Counted from the first letter of the stretch, positions 1 to 10,645 are shown. The stretch is DNA of 64,000 bases from Oryzias latipes (GCF_002234675.1 NC_019860.2:16670536-16734535), one strand, 5' to 3'. Translations and numbers: made by a program. Notes: a model not told the origin generated them from the letters alone.

Positions 1-36
<36 letters not shown>
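1..36. repeat. (AT)18 microsatellite
   Basis: Perfect AT dinucleotide run at the left edge, followed by T-rich sequence. It falls in the presumed first intron of the abcc4-like gene. The rest of 37-498 is AT-rich with no coding signal seen. Confidence 0.9.
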
Positions 37-44
<8 letters not shown>

Positions 45-498
45 TGTTTGTTTGTTTTTTATTATTTAAAAATCAATGTGGCTATAATAATAAAGGTAGA
101 CCCCCTGATTCTGAGGCTAAACAGCTGTTTTTGCCCATTAAAAATTTGTCACAAACACATCTATTACATTTTAGTTAACAAATTTGTAAGAAAAAAAATG
201 TGATCTCTGCATTTCCTTTGAGGAAAAGACAGGAAAATGTATTTTTCTAACAGTACTGGTTTGATTGTAACGTTGGTTCTGTTCTTAGAAGCACTTTTAC
301 AGCAACAAAAGTTTTTTTTTTATGTCTGAATAAATCTTTTATAATTATATATTTCCATATAGTAATAAAGTCGTAATTTATTCACTTTAACGTTGATTGG
401 GGGATTGGAAGGAAGTGCTCCAATGACGTTCATGTTTTTGTTTACCGACACCGGCCGCCGCCTCTCCGGTTAAAGCGTTGCATGAAGCCTGGACTCAC

Positions 499-566
499 CA
501 CAGGAAGAGTTTGGAGCACAGCCCGGCGGCCCCCAGCGGGTTCTCCCTCTTCCCCGAACTGTCCAT
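499..566 (-). CDS. abcc4: abcc4-like (MRP4) first coding exon, partial gene
   Basis: Read on the minus strand, an ATG at 566-564 opens a 22-codon exon starting MDSSGKRENPLGAAGLCSKL and ending F-L-TG before a consensus GTGAGT donor (498-493); the split codon would become Trp. The pattern N-P-L, A, L-C-S, F, W matches the N-terminus of ABCC4/MRP4, where the first coding exon ends at the same FxW position before the WLNPLF segment. ABCC4 is a 12-TM ABC-C plasma-membrane exporter of cyclic nucleotides, prostanoids and organic anions. Only this exon is in the window; the next one must lie left of position 1. The ATG has G at -3 and G at +4. The reading frame stays open upstream to 815, but the family match begins only at this ATG. 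The match is short, so another ABCC paralogue remains possible. Confidence 0.62.
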
Positions 567-835
567 GTCCGCGGCGGCATCCGCTCCCCGGCTGCAGCTG
601 CTGCGCCGCGCGCGAGCCTGCTTTTTAAGTCCCCGCCTGGGTGAGCGGCTTACGTCATCAGGAGCTGACATTCGGCCAATAAACTGTCGCGGCGGTGGAA
701 GGTGGGCGTGTCCTCGCCAACTGCTGACAGACGGAGCGTAAACATGAGCGTTGAGTGAAAAACAGGGACATTTTTCTGGTTTATGGGAAGGTTGGCGGTG
801 GGAAAACAGAGACATCCCTTCAGCTGACTTTATAT
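567..835 (-). promoter_or_regulatory. CpG-rich promoter/5'UTR of the abcc4-like gene
   Basis: This stretch is strikingly CpG- and GC-rich compared with the AT-rich DNA on both sides and lies directly upstream of the minus-strand exon at 499-566. It contains a CCAAT motif at about 676-680 (inverted relative to the gene) and GC-box-like GGGCG at about 704. No TATA box is evident. This fits a CpG-island promoter; the exact start site cannot be read from sequence. Confidence 0.5.
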
Positions 836-2244
836 TACGAATCTATTTTTAATTTTAGGTTATCTAGGGCTGTGGCTCGGCTTTTAACTCTTCCACGTGG
901 CATTGTGCGCGTGACTATCTTATGACAAACGCTTCTTTTCCGCGACTGCTAATGTTAGTTTAATTGACCAGGGGCTCTTTAAAGTTTTTTGAGGTCCAAA
1001 CCAATTTTTTGGGTGCCCCCCCCCCCCCCCCCCCCAACATGGTTCACCAGCCTTAACATTGCAGGGAATTTTGGCTTACATAAAAATGTTACAAATGTCT
1101 ATAAACACAAGAAAGATTAGGCACACATTTCTAAATGAGAAAACTTTAAAAAAAAACACCTATACGCAATACAAATGTAAAAACTAAACTGACCTCGAAA
1201 AGTCAGGTCAAATGTTTCCAGAAATAAGAAAAGAAACATTTTACGGTTTTAATTCAAATAAGAAAATCAACCTCAAATCAACCATTCGTGCTTTTCAGTA
1301 AACAAGTTAATGCTAATTTGGCTAAAGTGTAATAAGGTATTTATTTATTTGCATAATCTTGAATTTCGAACAAGTCTCCAATTAATATGGAGAAAAAAAC
1401 TAACAGCAAACACGACTAATGAAAAAATGCTGCAAAAGTTGTAAAAAGTTCACAGATAAAAGCTCAAATCAGGAAAAAAAAATGTATATTTTTTTAAAAT
1501 AAGAGAGGAATAAATAGCAAAAGGAGTAAAACAAAACTGAAAGGCCAGATAGTCATTGAATAGAAAACAAAAGTTAAACTTTCCAGGGTGAAATGTCAAT
1601 ACACCTGAACTGTAAATCACTGGTAAATTATCAATGTCTGAATGAGCTCAGAGAGCACAACGATTTTGAAGTATTGATCTGTAAAAACCACATGGTGGGA
1701 AAAAAACGGTTTATCAGTGACAAAAGGACCAAGCCTTTACCTCTTTGTTCTTCTCACGGTGCCACAAAGCGCCTCCAAGAGGACAATAAGAAAAATGTGT
1801 TAAAGAATATGATCAGTAGTTGATCTTCAGCACCAACTCCTTAAAGCCAAACATCTGCTCATCAAAAATCAAAGAGAAAATAAGTAAAATATTTAATTGA
1901 TGGTGTCAAATGATTAATTCTAGCAAGCATCAGGCATGTTTTTACACTACATGACTGTCTGTCACTTGATTTTAGAGTCTCCTTTAGGATTCGCCGTCTG
2001 CTGGATTACAATTGGTTTTGTTTGGCCTGAATCTGGACTTTGAAACTTGACCTTGTAAATGTGAGTCTGTGCAGAAAATGCTTAACACAAGCCAGAGCCA
2101 AGGGTCCAAAGAGCCAATATCTCGAGGCTGCATGATATCCGCTCAAAGAGCGAGTGAATGTTTAAGGAGTCGACTTTGCACTTTTTTTTTTGTGGACTTC
2201 CCATTGATGCCTCGTTTGGTAATCTTTAAAACACATTTGGAGCT
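836..2244. other. AT-rich intergenic DNA with a C homopolymer
   Basis: No gene is supported here. A run of about 17-20 C residues lies at 1017-1035. Remaining sequence is low-complexity and AT-rich with only short spurious frames. Confidence 0.5.
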
Positions 2245-2374
2245 TTAACACTAGAAGTCCTGGATTTTTCTGGCTATCCTTTAGCCACAGAGAAGCTAAC
2301 TGCCTACTCAGTTGACTAAAACTAGCATCATTTGATTTGTAAATGTGGCCATTACCTGAGGAATGGGCAGGAAA

Positions 2375-2513
2375 CTGTGAGGTGGGGGTGGTTGCTTGTT
2401 TGTGTGGGGGAGAGAGGGCTGATTGTGTTGAGATGATCTGTGGGAGAGGATCGTTCATGTAGACATGTAGGGTGGGGGAGTTTCTCCATTTCACCCCAGT
2501 AGAAGCTTACAGA
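2375..2513 (+). repeat. Intra-element direct repeat, copy A
   Basis: A GT-rich block beginning near GTGAGGTGGGGG and ending near TTTCACCCCAGTAGAAGC. It recurs at 2665-2807 with a few differences, and both copies lie inside the 5' part of the piggyBac element. Confidence 0.75.
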
Positions 2514-2664
2514 GGTCAGAACCTTTTTGACTGAGAGAGCCAAAAAACCCACGTATTTTACAATCTGATCCCTTGAGAGCCTTTTTTTACAGTATAAACA
2601 CTCTCAATGTACTTTCAACATTGTTATTACAGAATTATAACAATAACTTACTAATAAAAGAGAG

Positions 2665-2807
2665 AGTGTGGGGTGGTGGTGGTTGTTTGTTTGTATGGGG
2701 GAGAGAGAGCTGCTAAGCAGCTGTGTTGAGATGATCATGGGCAGAGGATTGTTCATGTTGGCATGTAGGGTGGGGGAGTTTCTCCATTTCACCCCAATAG
2801 AAGCATA
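2665..2807 (+). repeat. Intra-element direct repeat, copy B
   Basis: Second copy of the 2375-2513 block, ending TTTCACCCCAATAGAAGC. It runs directly into the transposase-like frame. Confidence 0.75.
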
Positions 2808-4136
2808 CGCCACAGATGGAGAGCCAACAGCTAAGGCCAGGAGAAGTATCTCAAGTCGCCTTCAGAGCTACCTCTGTTTCATCACTCTGGACATGCTTTA
2901 TAGCATTCAAAAATGGACAATTCAACATGCACAGCACACAGAGCATGTTGATTGGTTTATGGCCCTCCCGGAACTAATGGCATTTACTGCAATTGTTATC
3001 TTGCGGGGGCTTACTAAGGTTCCATCTCTACGTGACTGCTGGTCAGCAAACCTGGGAAACCCACAGATCATTGGAACTATGTCCCGTGACCGCTTCTAAG
3101 ACATCATGCGACACCTACGCTTTGACGACAGGTCCACCCGCGGCGAGCAAACAAAGACTGATAAGTTTGCTGCAATTTATACTGTGTGGGGATCATTCGT
3201 CACCAACTGCATCACATCCTACAACCCTGGTCGGCACATCACTCTTGACGAACAGCTTTTCCCATCAAAGATTCGCTGCTGTTTCCTGCAATATATTGCA
3301 ACTAAATCTGACAAGTCTGGGATCAAGTTTTGGGTGGCTTGCGACTTGAAATCCAAGTATATTTGCAATGTCCTCTCATATCTTGGCAAGGACCCCAGTC
3401 GTCCCAGTGGGGAGCGACTGTCTGAAAATGTTGTGATGAGGCTGACGGACCCATTCCTGGACAGGGGCAGAAATGTTACTACAGACAATTTCTTTACATC
3501 GCTGTCACTTGCGCAACGACTGCTTAGCCGGAAAACCACCATCCTCGGCACACTCAACAAGATTCACCGGGAAATTCCTCATTCCGCTAGGCAGACAGAC
3601 CGCGATGAAGTCACCACTCAGGTATGTTGCAGGTCTTTTGTTGCTCTATGTTTACGTGTTTCTAATTTGTGTGTGAAAGTGCTATGAAAATAACAACTTG
3701 TCTTTATTAGGTATTTTCAACCACTGGTGCCACGCTGACGGTGTATGAGCCCAAAAAGAAGAAGACAGTCTACATTCTTAGCACAAAGTGCGGACGGCAC
3801 TGGCCAGTCGCTGTGTTCTATAACATGGTTGACATGGCAGCGCTAAATGCGCATGTGCTGTACCAAGCATGCATCGGGAGGCAGGAGAGACGGGTGGACT
3901 TCCTGGTGGAGCTTGCAAGAGAGTTGGCTCACTCGTATGTGGATGCAAAGAAGGCACAAAAAGAACAATTGCTTCAGCAACAACCTTCCACACCCAGCCC
4001 TGGAAAAAGAGCCACATGTCAGGTCAAGCAGCACTGCAAGAACAATCATGCTAGTTTGCGATGTGTTGACTGCTACAGATACACATGTGGAAAATGCAGA
4101 AAAGAGATGCCATGGCAGTGCCAGGATTGTGAGTGA
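2800..4136 (+). pseudogene. piggyBac transposase (PGBD4-like), one in-frame stop and one intron
   Basis: The frame from about 2800 reads a DDE_Tnp_1_7-type transposase and meets one TAA stop at 3097-3099. The same frame continues to 3621, where an 89 bp intron with GT-AG ends (3622-3710) interrupts it; reading resumes at 3711 and ends at 4134-4136. The three catalytic Asp contexts of piggyBac are visible: ITLDEQLFP, VTTDNFFTS and NMVDMAALNA. The C-terminus is a Cys-rich zinc-binding domain ending YTCGKCRKEMPWQCQDC. No confident initiator Met is seen, because sequence upstream of about 2800 is repeat-derived. A single nonsense change in an otherwise well-kept frame indicates recent inactivation. 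The enzyme would cut and paste the surrounding element. Confidence 0.85.
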
Positions 4137-4464
4137 TTTCTAAAATGTACTCATTGACTTTTTGTAATTTGTAAATATGTGTAAAAATGTCAGTTTTTGT
4201 ACGATTTCCATTAATAAATCTTAGTGGAGGAAAAAACCCATGTGTGTTGATCTCTCCCCAAGATGACAAAGTGAAAAACAAGTTTCATTAAAGTTGTTCA
4301 GCACAGCCCCAGCTATGGTGCACCAGTAAGTGCCTTATTTACATCAGAAAAGCAGCCGTTCACAACTGCTTGAAGATATTAGCTGAAAGTATTTTAGTCG
4401 ATCGACTAACTGGCAGGATTTATCAGTAGAATAGTCAAACGGCTGTGCCTTAGGACTTTTAGTG

Positions 4465-4972
4465 TTAAAGACCCGCTTCAATGAAAACAGTGCTTTTGGT
4501 GTTTTTGTGGTATTTTACTGATGTGTATTAGGAAAACTAAGCTCAAAATTGCATTTCTAAGTATTTCTTTATTCATTATGGAAGCAGGAGCAGAAAAAGA
4601 TTGTATTTGCTCCGCCCCATTCTGCTGCATCCACTTTTTAGACCAATAGATCCATGTACGTCTTTGTTTTCCCCTTTGTTGAGGGTGCGAGGGGCTGTAT
4701 GCTAACGGGAGAGCCTGTAAACAGAGAGCTCTCAGTAGCAGGGAGGGGAAGGGGGCAGGGTTCCCATGCACCAATCTCCAGCCCACAATTCCGAGGCAAA
4801 CATCTACTGAACTCCTGTCACTTTGCAGGAACTGTGTTCTTAAAAAAAGGGCACAGGTTTTACTATTTTGGTTTTAAAAACGGCAAATTTATAATTAAAC
4901 GACCACTGGTAACGCTAAAAATGGATGAAAAGATGACTGGAGTGGAGTGGTTCACCACTAGAGGGAGCTTTA
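4465..4972 (+). repeat. TTAAAG-MITE family, copy in plus orientation
   Basis: Begins TTAAAGACCCGCTTCAATGA and carries the family landmarks: an AAATTGCATTTCTAAGTATT block, a region like CCCACAATTCCGAGGCAAA, then ACCACTGGTAACGCT and a GACTGGAGTGG end. At least ten related copies occur in this window. Its left TTAA is shared with the right flank of the piggyBac element. The right end is interrupted by about 20 extra bases before CTTTAAG. Confidence 0.7.
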
Positions 4973-6411
4973 AGGGCCAAGTTAAGCACATGCTGGGGGA
5001 AAAAAAAAATTAATAAATAAAAACACCACATTCTCCATTTTTCATTAGATAAACTTTCATGTCACGCAAGGAAATCTCTTTCAATAACTGGACAGCTGGA
5101 GAACACACGCACCTGTACAGAACATGCTTTAGGGGACGGGGGAACTGGTTTTCTTGAAGTCAAACATTCGTCTGAAGTTATGATTACAAAAGAATGGATA
5201 CGTTCCTGTTAGCTCTTCTACCAAACATCTGTGCCTGAAGCTCCATGTTTGACCTCCACCACCTCCATGAGTATTGCAGCAAAGCTCCAAAAAGCAATAA
5301 TTAAAAAAAAAAATGATTGTATTATTTGTTAAGATGTAAGAGCAGCTTCTCCAGCTGCAAAAATGGCAGTAAATTCTGATGTCAAAGGAACCCTGTTCAT
5401 TTCGGGGCTATTTAACCTCACAACTGTCTAATTATCTGTGACGTGAGTTCAGACGGAGGTATAATTCATACATGAGTTCAGCTCACTGAGGATTTCTGTC
5501 AACTCTCTGGTTTTCCTGATCCCACTGACAGCTCAATCCTTCCGCTCCGTCAGCCTTCAAGTCTAGGTTGTTGTTTTTTCTGAGAAAAAAGGGAAAATTG
5601 AAATTCCTTAAAAGGTGAAATACAGTAAATGTAAAAAAAACTGAAAATTAGGCTGCATTTTTGAAGGCACAGGATCAACTGTCACATCTCAAAGAAAACC
5701 CTTTAACCCTCTGGAAGCTTCGTCTTTTTAAGAAAGCTCATTTAAAAGTTTTCACAGCGAAAAAAAAAAGATAAATCACACATAAAAGAATTTACTTCCT
5801 TGTCCGAATCATCCACCTTCATCAAGTGTCGTCTTCCGCATCTTCCTCGCTCTCACCAACCACCCTCATGTTCTCCTCCTCGACATCCATGAACCTCCTC
5901 GTTCCTGGTCACTCTGACCCCAGAGAGAGCTGGACCGAGCGAGTGTGACACCACTAGCAGCGATTGGTCTGATTTATAATGTCTCCATGGCAACCCCACT
6001 AGCCAACCTGGAGTGTGCTTGTTGAAAGTCCACGCCCCCTGCCTCTAAAAAAGCAGGCTAAAGGAAATCTGTCAAATGTGAGACCACTTACTTTTATTGA
6101 GGCATCCGATTAGTCAGTTCATAACTTAACTATCTGGCGTTACAGAAGAAAATATTATAAAAAACATCAATGACTGGCAAGAACAAAATGGTTATTCTGA
6201 CAAATAGAATGACTGATTAATAGCAGTTTAATTCTCAATAGAAGTCTATAGGATTTTGGCTTCTTGGAGCCAGCGGGTACTTCCTGTTCAGACCACGAAC
6301 ATCACCGCTGTCCCTGCGCTCATTGAGTCCAAACCATCTCACCCTGCTTCCCTGGATTCATCTCCATCACATCCACCAGGAGCTGTTCCTCAGATGGATT
6401 CATTTCATTAA
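4973..6411. other. Intergenic DNA containing an interspersed repeat
   Basis: No gene is supported. About 5930-6295 is a repeat that recurs near 48270-48755; shared blocks include GAGGCATCCGATT and TTCTGACAAATAGAATGA. The rest is AT-rich unique-looking sequence. Confidence 0.5.
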
Positions 6412-6796
6412 CCCTTGTGCTATCTTAGATGACCCCACCCTTCCATTGACGTGTTATTCCTACCATGACAAAGGTGGATAAAGGTGGAAAGATTTCATGT
6501 AATCCATGGACACCAGTGAAGATCACAAATCATTGAAGAAAAAAGATTCAGAGCACTGTCTAGTGCAGGGGTGGGCAATTCCAGGCCTCGAGGGCCGGTG
6601 TGTCTGTATGATTCCCAGATAGTCTTGCCCTACTCATGGCTGATGACCTGGTTCAGGTGTGTCCAGCCAATCAGAACATGCCATAGCAGGGTATGCTGGA
6701 AAACATGCAGGAATGCGGCCCACAGCTCCCACCTCTGGTCTAGTGGGTCTAGATGACCCAACTCTTAATGTTAAAGTGCCTAGGATGGCACAAGGG
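6412..6796 (+). mobile_element. TTAA-type MITE (CCCTTGTG termini), copy 1, split by a hAT MITE
   Basis: Starts CCCTTGTGCTATCTTAGAT after TTAA (6408-6411) and ends CTAGGATGGCACAAGGG at 6796, giving inverted termini. The right target site is degraded to TCAG. TTAA plus CCC termini fit a non-autonomous piggyBac-class MITE. A separate 172 bp element sits inside at 6566-6737. Related copies lie at 7041-7251 and 8759-8965. Confidence 0.8.
6566..6737. mobile_element. hAT-type MITE nested in the TTAA MITE
   Basis: Termini CAGGGGTGGGCAA and CCCACCTCTG are imperfect inverted repeats. A perfect 8 bp duplication, GTCTAGTG, flanks it at 6558-6565 and 6738-6745; 8 bp is the hAT hallmark. The uninterrupted sibling MITE at 7041-7251 carries GTCTAGTG once at the matching place, confirming the insertion site. 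Confidence 0.88.
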
Positions 6797-7374
6797 TCAG
6801 TCTCAAGGAAAATTGTGGAATCCTTCTCCTGAAGATCAAAAGAACCAGTTGTTGCTTTCTATTCCATTTGCCCGCACAGAGCTGGGGAAAACAGAGCCTT
6901 CGTCCGCTGCAAAAAGACTGGAAACTAACTGAACTGGTATCTTTAAATGTTTTAAAGAACAAGCTCAAAGTATTAGAGACCGCAACAATAATGTGCAACT
7001 GCTTTTCTTAATGTGTGTAATTTTCATTATGTTTGTTTAACCCTTGTGTTATCTTAGATGAACCCACCCTTACTTTGACGTGTTCTCCCTACCATGACAA
7101 AGGTGGATAAAGGTGGAAAGATTTCATGTAATCCATGGACACCAGTGAAGATCACAAATCATTGAAGAAAAAAGGTTCAGCGCACTGTCTAGTGGGTCTA
7201 GATGACCCCACTAGACTCACCAATGTTAAAGTGCCTAGGATAGCACAAGGGTTACATGTATTTTTTGTCTTGAAATGTGCTGCCTCTTGGCCAGGACTCC
7301 CTTGGAAAAGAGGTTTTTAATCTCACTGGGACTTTCCTGGTTAAATAAAGGTTAAATAAAATAAAAATAAAAAA
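6797..7374 (+). mobile_element. L2/Rex-like LINE 3' end, interrupted by a MITE
   Basis: The segment around 6880-6990 reads like the decayed C-terminus of an L2-type reverse transcriptase (R-T-E-L-G-K-T context). The tail after 7252 reads TCTCACTGGGACTTTCCTGG followed by GGTTAAATAAA-type repeats, a common fish LINE 3' end. The MITE at 7041-7251 splits it. The clade assignment is inference. Confidence 0.5.
7041..7251 (+). mobile_element. TTAA-type MITE, copy 2 (intact)
   Basis: Starts CCCTTGTGTTATCTTAGATG directly after TTAA (7037-7040) and ends CTAGGATAGCACAAGGG, followed by TTAC (a decayed TTAA). At about 211 bp it is the complete form of copy 1 without the nested element. Confidence 0.82.
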
Positions 7375-8270
7375 TTCTTGATCCAATCCATCCTCATCAC
7401 ATCCGGGGAAAACCTCCCCATCCTCAGTTCTGCTTCCTCATGTCTCAAAGCCAACATTAAGGCTGCTCTCACCACATTTCAGAATTAAACTTTAACCGGT
7501 TCACAGTTTGGTTTCATCCTGTCATCCACGACAATAATCATGGAGAAAACATGAACCCGAGCGTCGAGGTCTCCGCTTTGCCCGCAGTCATGTGTGAATT
7601 AGTGCAACCAGCCATCCAGCAGAACCGTGTTTTCCTTCGAAAGCGTGGCTTTGTTGGAAGGTAATCGATGTTTCCCCCTGCTGTGTTTTGACAGATCATC
7701 CTTGATGCTCCAGGCCACGACTGCGGTTACATAACCGGTACACCTCAGCAAACATCATCCTCACCCGTGTGTGCTCAACTATGACTCGGCGACAACAGAA
7801 TCCAGAATCAGACATGAATGATCAAATAAAGCCCACATTTAAATAAAGCTTTTCAAGTTAAAAGCCTAAACAACAAATCATTTATCTTATCTTCCATAAT
7901 TACAGTAAAATAAAAAAGGACACGTTTGTTTTGTGTGTGTTTGTTGCTCTGAAATCTTCTGCTCGTCTTTGTTTGGACCTCCAGACCCTCAAACCTGCAG
8001 CACTTCTTCTGAATGTTCTGCTGCTGCTTCTGGACTCACCAACACTCGACTCTGAAGAACGTTGGTTCCCTTGAGAATCTGTGCAACTGTAGCTCTCAGC
8101 CTCTGCTTTACTCCCATAAATGCTGGTCATGAAGCAGACTTCAGAAGCTGGGATCACTTCCTGCATTCCGGATCAGCACTCACACTGCACTCACCCAGGT
8201 TCATCCGGTCTTCACGGATCCCAAATCTGTAGGACAATCAGAGGTCACTGCTGAGCTCAGACAGAGAGCT
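7375..8270. other. Intergenic DNA, no gene seen
   Basis: Mixed-composition sequence without a supported gene. Frames are short and not conserved-looking. Confidence 0.4.
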
Positions 8271-8273
8271 CAT

Positions 8274-8710
8274 TAAAGTCCCACTCCGATCATCTTTGAT
8301 CTATTTTAAAAGCGTTTTGCCGTTTTTAGCCTACATTTAAAAATAAACTGTGTTGTTTTCTAAGACATAGTTTCTGCAGAGCGGCAGCAGAAATTTACCT
8401 CTGAATTGTGGGTGGGACTACTGGCATGGAGCAACCCCACCCTTCCCCTCCCCGTTGCCGAGAGCTCTCTGTTTACACGCTTTCCGTTCACTGTCACAGC
8501 GCTGTGGGTGTGTCTCTGGTGCCTGCCCTTCCCTTTTGCTCCTCCTCCTGCTCAGGTGTTGGTGGTGGACAACAAGACGATGGAGATAAATGATTTGGTG
8601 TGTCCAGGTTTTCGCTGCGCCGCTGTTCCTGCATACGCTCGAATGTTTGGCCTCCGTTGGTTTGCTCCATTTGCAACCACACACTTATATTCCCAGACAC
8701 TCACTCAACA
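8274..8710 (-). repeat. TTAAAG-MITE family, minus-orientation copy
   Basis: Starts TTAAAGTCCCACTCCGATCA, the opposite terminus to the 4465 copy, and continues with GTTTTCTAAGACATAGTTTC, TCTGCAGAGCGGCAG and CTCTGAATTGTGGGTGGGAC landmarks. Its distal end is unclear. Confidence 0.65.
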
Positions 8711-8758
8711 CCACACCTTCATGCTACTTCAGTGTTCAACATTCGTCATACTTAGTAA

Positions 8759-8965
8759 CCCTTGTGCTATCCTAGGCACTTTAACGTTGGTAGTTGGGTC
8801 ATCTAGACCCACTAGTCAGTGCTCTGAACTTTTTTTCTTCAATGATTTGTGATCTTCACTGGTGTCCACGGATTACATGAAATCTTCTTCACCTTTATCC
8901 ACCTTTGTCGTGGTAGGGAGAACACGTCAATGTAAGGGTGGGGTCAATCTAAGATAGCACAAAGG
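8759..8965 (-). mobile_element. TTAA-type MITE, copy 3 (inverted)
   Basis: Reverse orientation of the copies at 6412 and 7041: begins CCCTTGTGCTATCCTAGGCA after GTAA and ends AAGATAGCACAAAGG before TTAA (8966-8969). Confidence 0.8.
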
Positions 8966-9644
8966 TTAAATACTTTGGGGGCTAAAATCGACTTTTTCTC
9001 TTGTTACGGTCAAGATCCGATTGCGCAGCTTTTTCTGACCAAGTCAACATGCTTTCTTCGCAAATTCTACAAAATAATGCAAACACATCCCACTGGGAGG
9101 AAGTGAGGGAGAGGAGGGGGACTTGGTTTTCAGATAACGGATGAAGACTGGGAAAGCTCTTGGAGAAATGTGCGAAACAGAGTGTTTGGCAACAGAGTCA
9201 AAGCGACTCAGCTGATGAGATTCTGCACAGAGCTCACATTTCTCCCCGAAAACGCCAAAAAATGTAAACCCGCCTCTTCTGTGTTTGACATGCAGGACAG
9301 TTTCTGGTCCTGTGCAAAAGGTTCAGCACTTTGGGATCACCAGTGGTCAGGAAATGAATCTAATCTTGTCTGCTGACCTAAATACTAATCCTCTTTATTT
9401 ACTATTGGGTTTGGTTGATGCTGTTATTCATGGTAAACACAATAGACAACTCTGTAGAATGCTGACTTTCTGTGTCTTCTTCTGAACTGGATCTCTGAGG
9501 ACATTCCTTCCAAATCCCAATGGTAGAAAGTCGTGCTAAACTACATCTCTCTTGACTATCTGACCTATCGACTGCACCACAAAGAGGATGCTTTTACAAA
9601 GACATGGGAGCCTTTAACGAATATTGGACTGGATATCCCCCCCC

Positions 9645-10098
9645 AATTGAGTTAGTACAAAAGAGGCCCAAGTCCACAATTTTTCAAAATAGAGATATTA
9701 TATGTTCAATGGTCTGATTATGTGCAAAAAAAGTCCCAATTTTGAAATGTATTGACTATGCTTGACATTTAAAATGCATTAAGTGCCAAATTCCTGGACT
9801 TGGGTCTCTCTTGCATGGGTTTAGCTTTATCCCATAGATGGCAGCACTAGTTATCCAACATGGCAGCGCCCCTGTTTAATTCAAGAAGGGCCCAAGTCCA
9901 GAGACTTTAGTTTGCTAGTCCTCTGAAATTATAAAAGTGAGGTGCTTCATGTTATAGCATTTGTAAGCTATGAACTGGTGTTAAATCTGGGTAAAGTATT
10001 AATCATTTGGTGTAGCCTCCCTTTAAGCTATGCAATTAAAATCATTTCCTGGAAAAACAAACTTCTTGGACTTGGGCCCCTTTTGAACTAACCCCCAA
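9645..10098. mobile_element. MITE with long imperfect TIRs
   Basis: A 26 bp block at 9651-9676 (GTTAGTACAAAAGAGGCCCA and onward) is matched in reverse complement at 10067-10092 with two differences. A third copy of the GGGCCCAAGTCCA core lies near 9885. The target-site duplication is not clear, so the superfamily is not assigned. Confidence 0.72.
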
Positions 10099-10284
10099 CT
10101 ATTAAAAGAGCATTTGTGTTTTAGTTTCAGATGTATACCTTGCTTAATACATAATACTGAATCTTTTTTTGTTTGTTGTTGCTGTATGGTTTGAATACAA
10201 GTCCTTCCCCATGAATTTCATCTCTATATTGTTTTTTTGGTTAATTTAAAAAAATAATATATATAGATTAAAGAAAAGAGCCAA

Positions 10285-10645
10285 TCATAACAGTATACTC
10301 TTTCCTGCTAGCTCACAGCCCCTCACTCACGCCTCCCAACCCAACATTAGGTTAGGTTGCAGGCGAGCGACAATGGCGAGCAACATCGGAGCCATCCGGT
10401 CGTACAGTTTTGATCCAGATGTCGGCTCAGAACAAGCGGATGCATCAGGCTGGAGCGGAGCAGGGAGGTGTGGCCCACTCCCCGGATTTTCTACGTCACC
10501 AATACGATCTTTTTTCGAACAGCATTTTTTAAAATCCTGATTCACATCAATGCGATATTAAGCGTGATACTCCCATATATGTTCCCCACCATCAGAAAAG
10601 TGCCACAAGAACATGTTAAAAACAACTTTAAAGGATCTCAGTTCA
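10285..10645 (-). repeat. TTAAAG-MITE family, partial copy
   Basis: Contains family blocks ATGGCGAGCAACATCGGAGC, TTTTCTACGTCACCAATACG and GCCACAAGAACATGTTAAAA in minus order. The outer terminus is degraded. Confidence 0.6.

Larger units (their letters stand above)
2249..4464 (+). mobile_element. piggyBac-type DNA transposon with TTAA target site
   Basis: The element is bounded by 12 bp inverted repeats, CACTAGAAGTCC at 2249-2260 and GGACTTTTAGTG at 4453-4464 (one mismatch), each flanked by TTAA (2245-2248 and 4465-4468). TTAA duplication is diagnostic of the piggyBac superfamily. The interior encodes a piggyBac transposase, and its 5' part holds a tandem duplication of about 135 bp (2375-2513 and 2665-2807). 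Total length is about 2.2 kb, typical of an autonomous or recently autonomous copy. Confidence 0.88.

Noticed and set aside
495-815. 106-codon minus-strand frame across the CpG island as a whole protein
   Set aside because: Only the last 22 codons before the splice donor resemble a known protein; the upstream part is probably 5' UTR in open frame.
5820-5935. Acidic-rich minus-strand reading near 5.85 kb as an exon
   Set aside because: No matching splice sites, and no protein family recognised.
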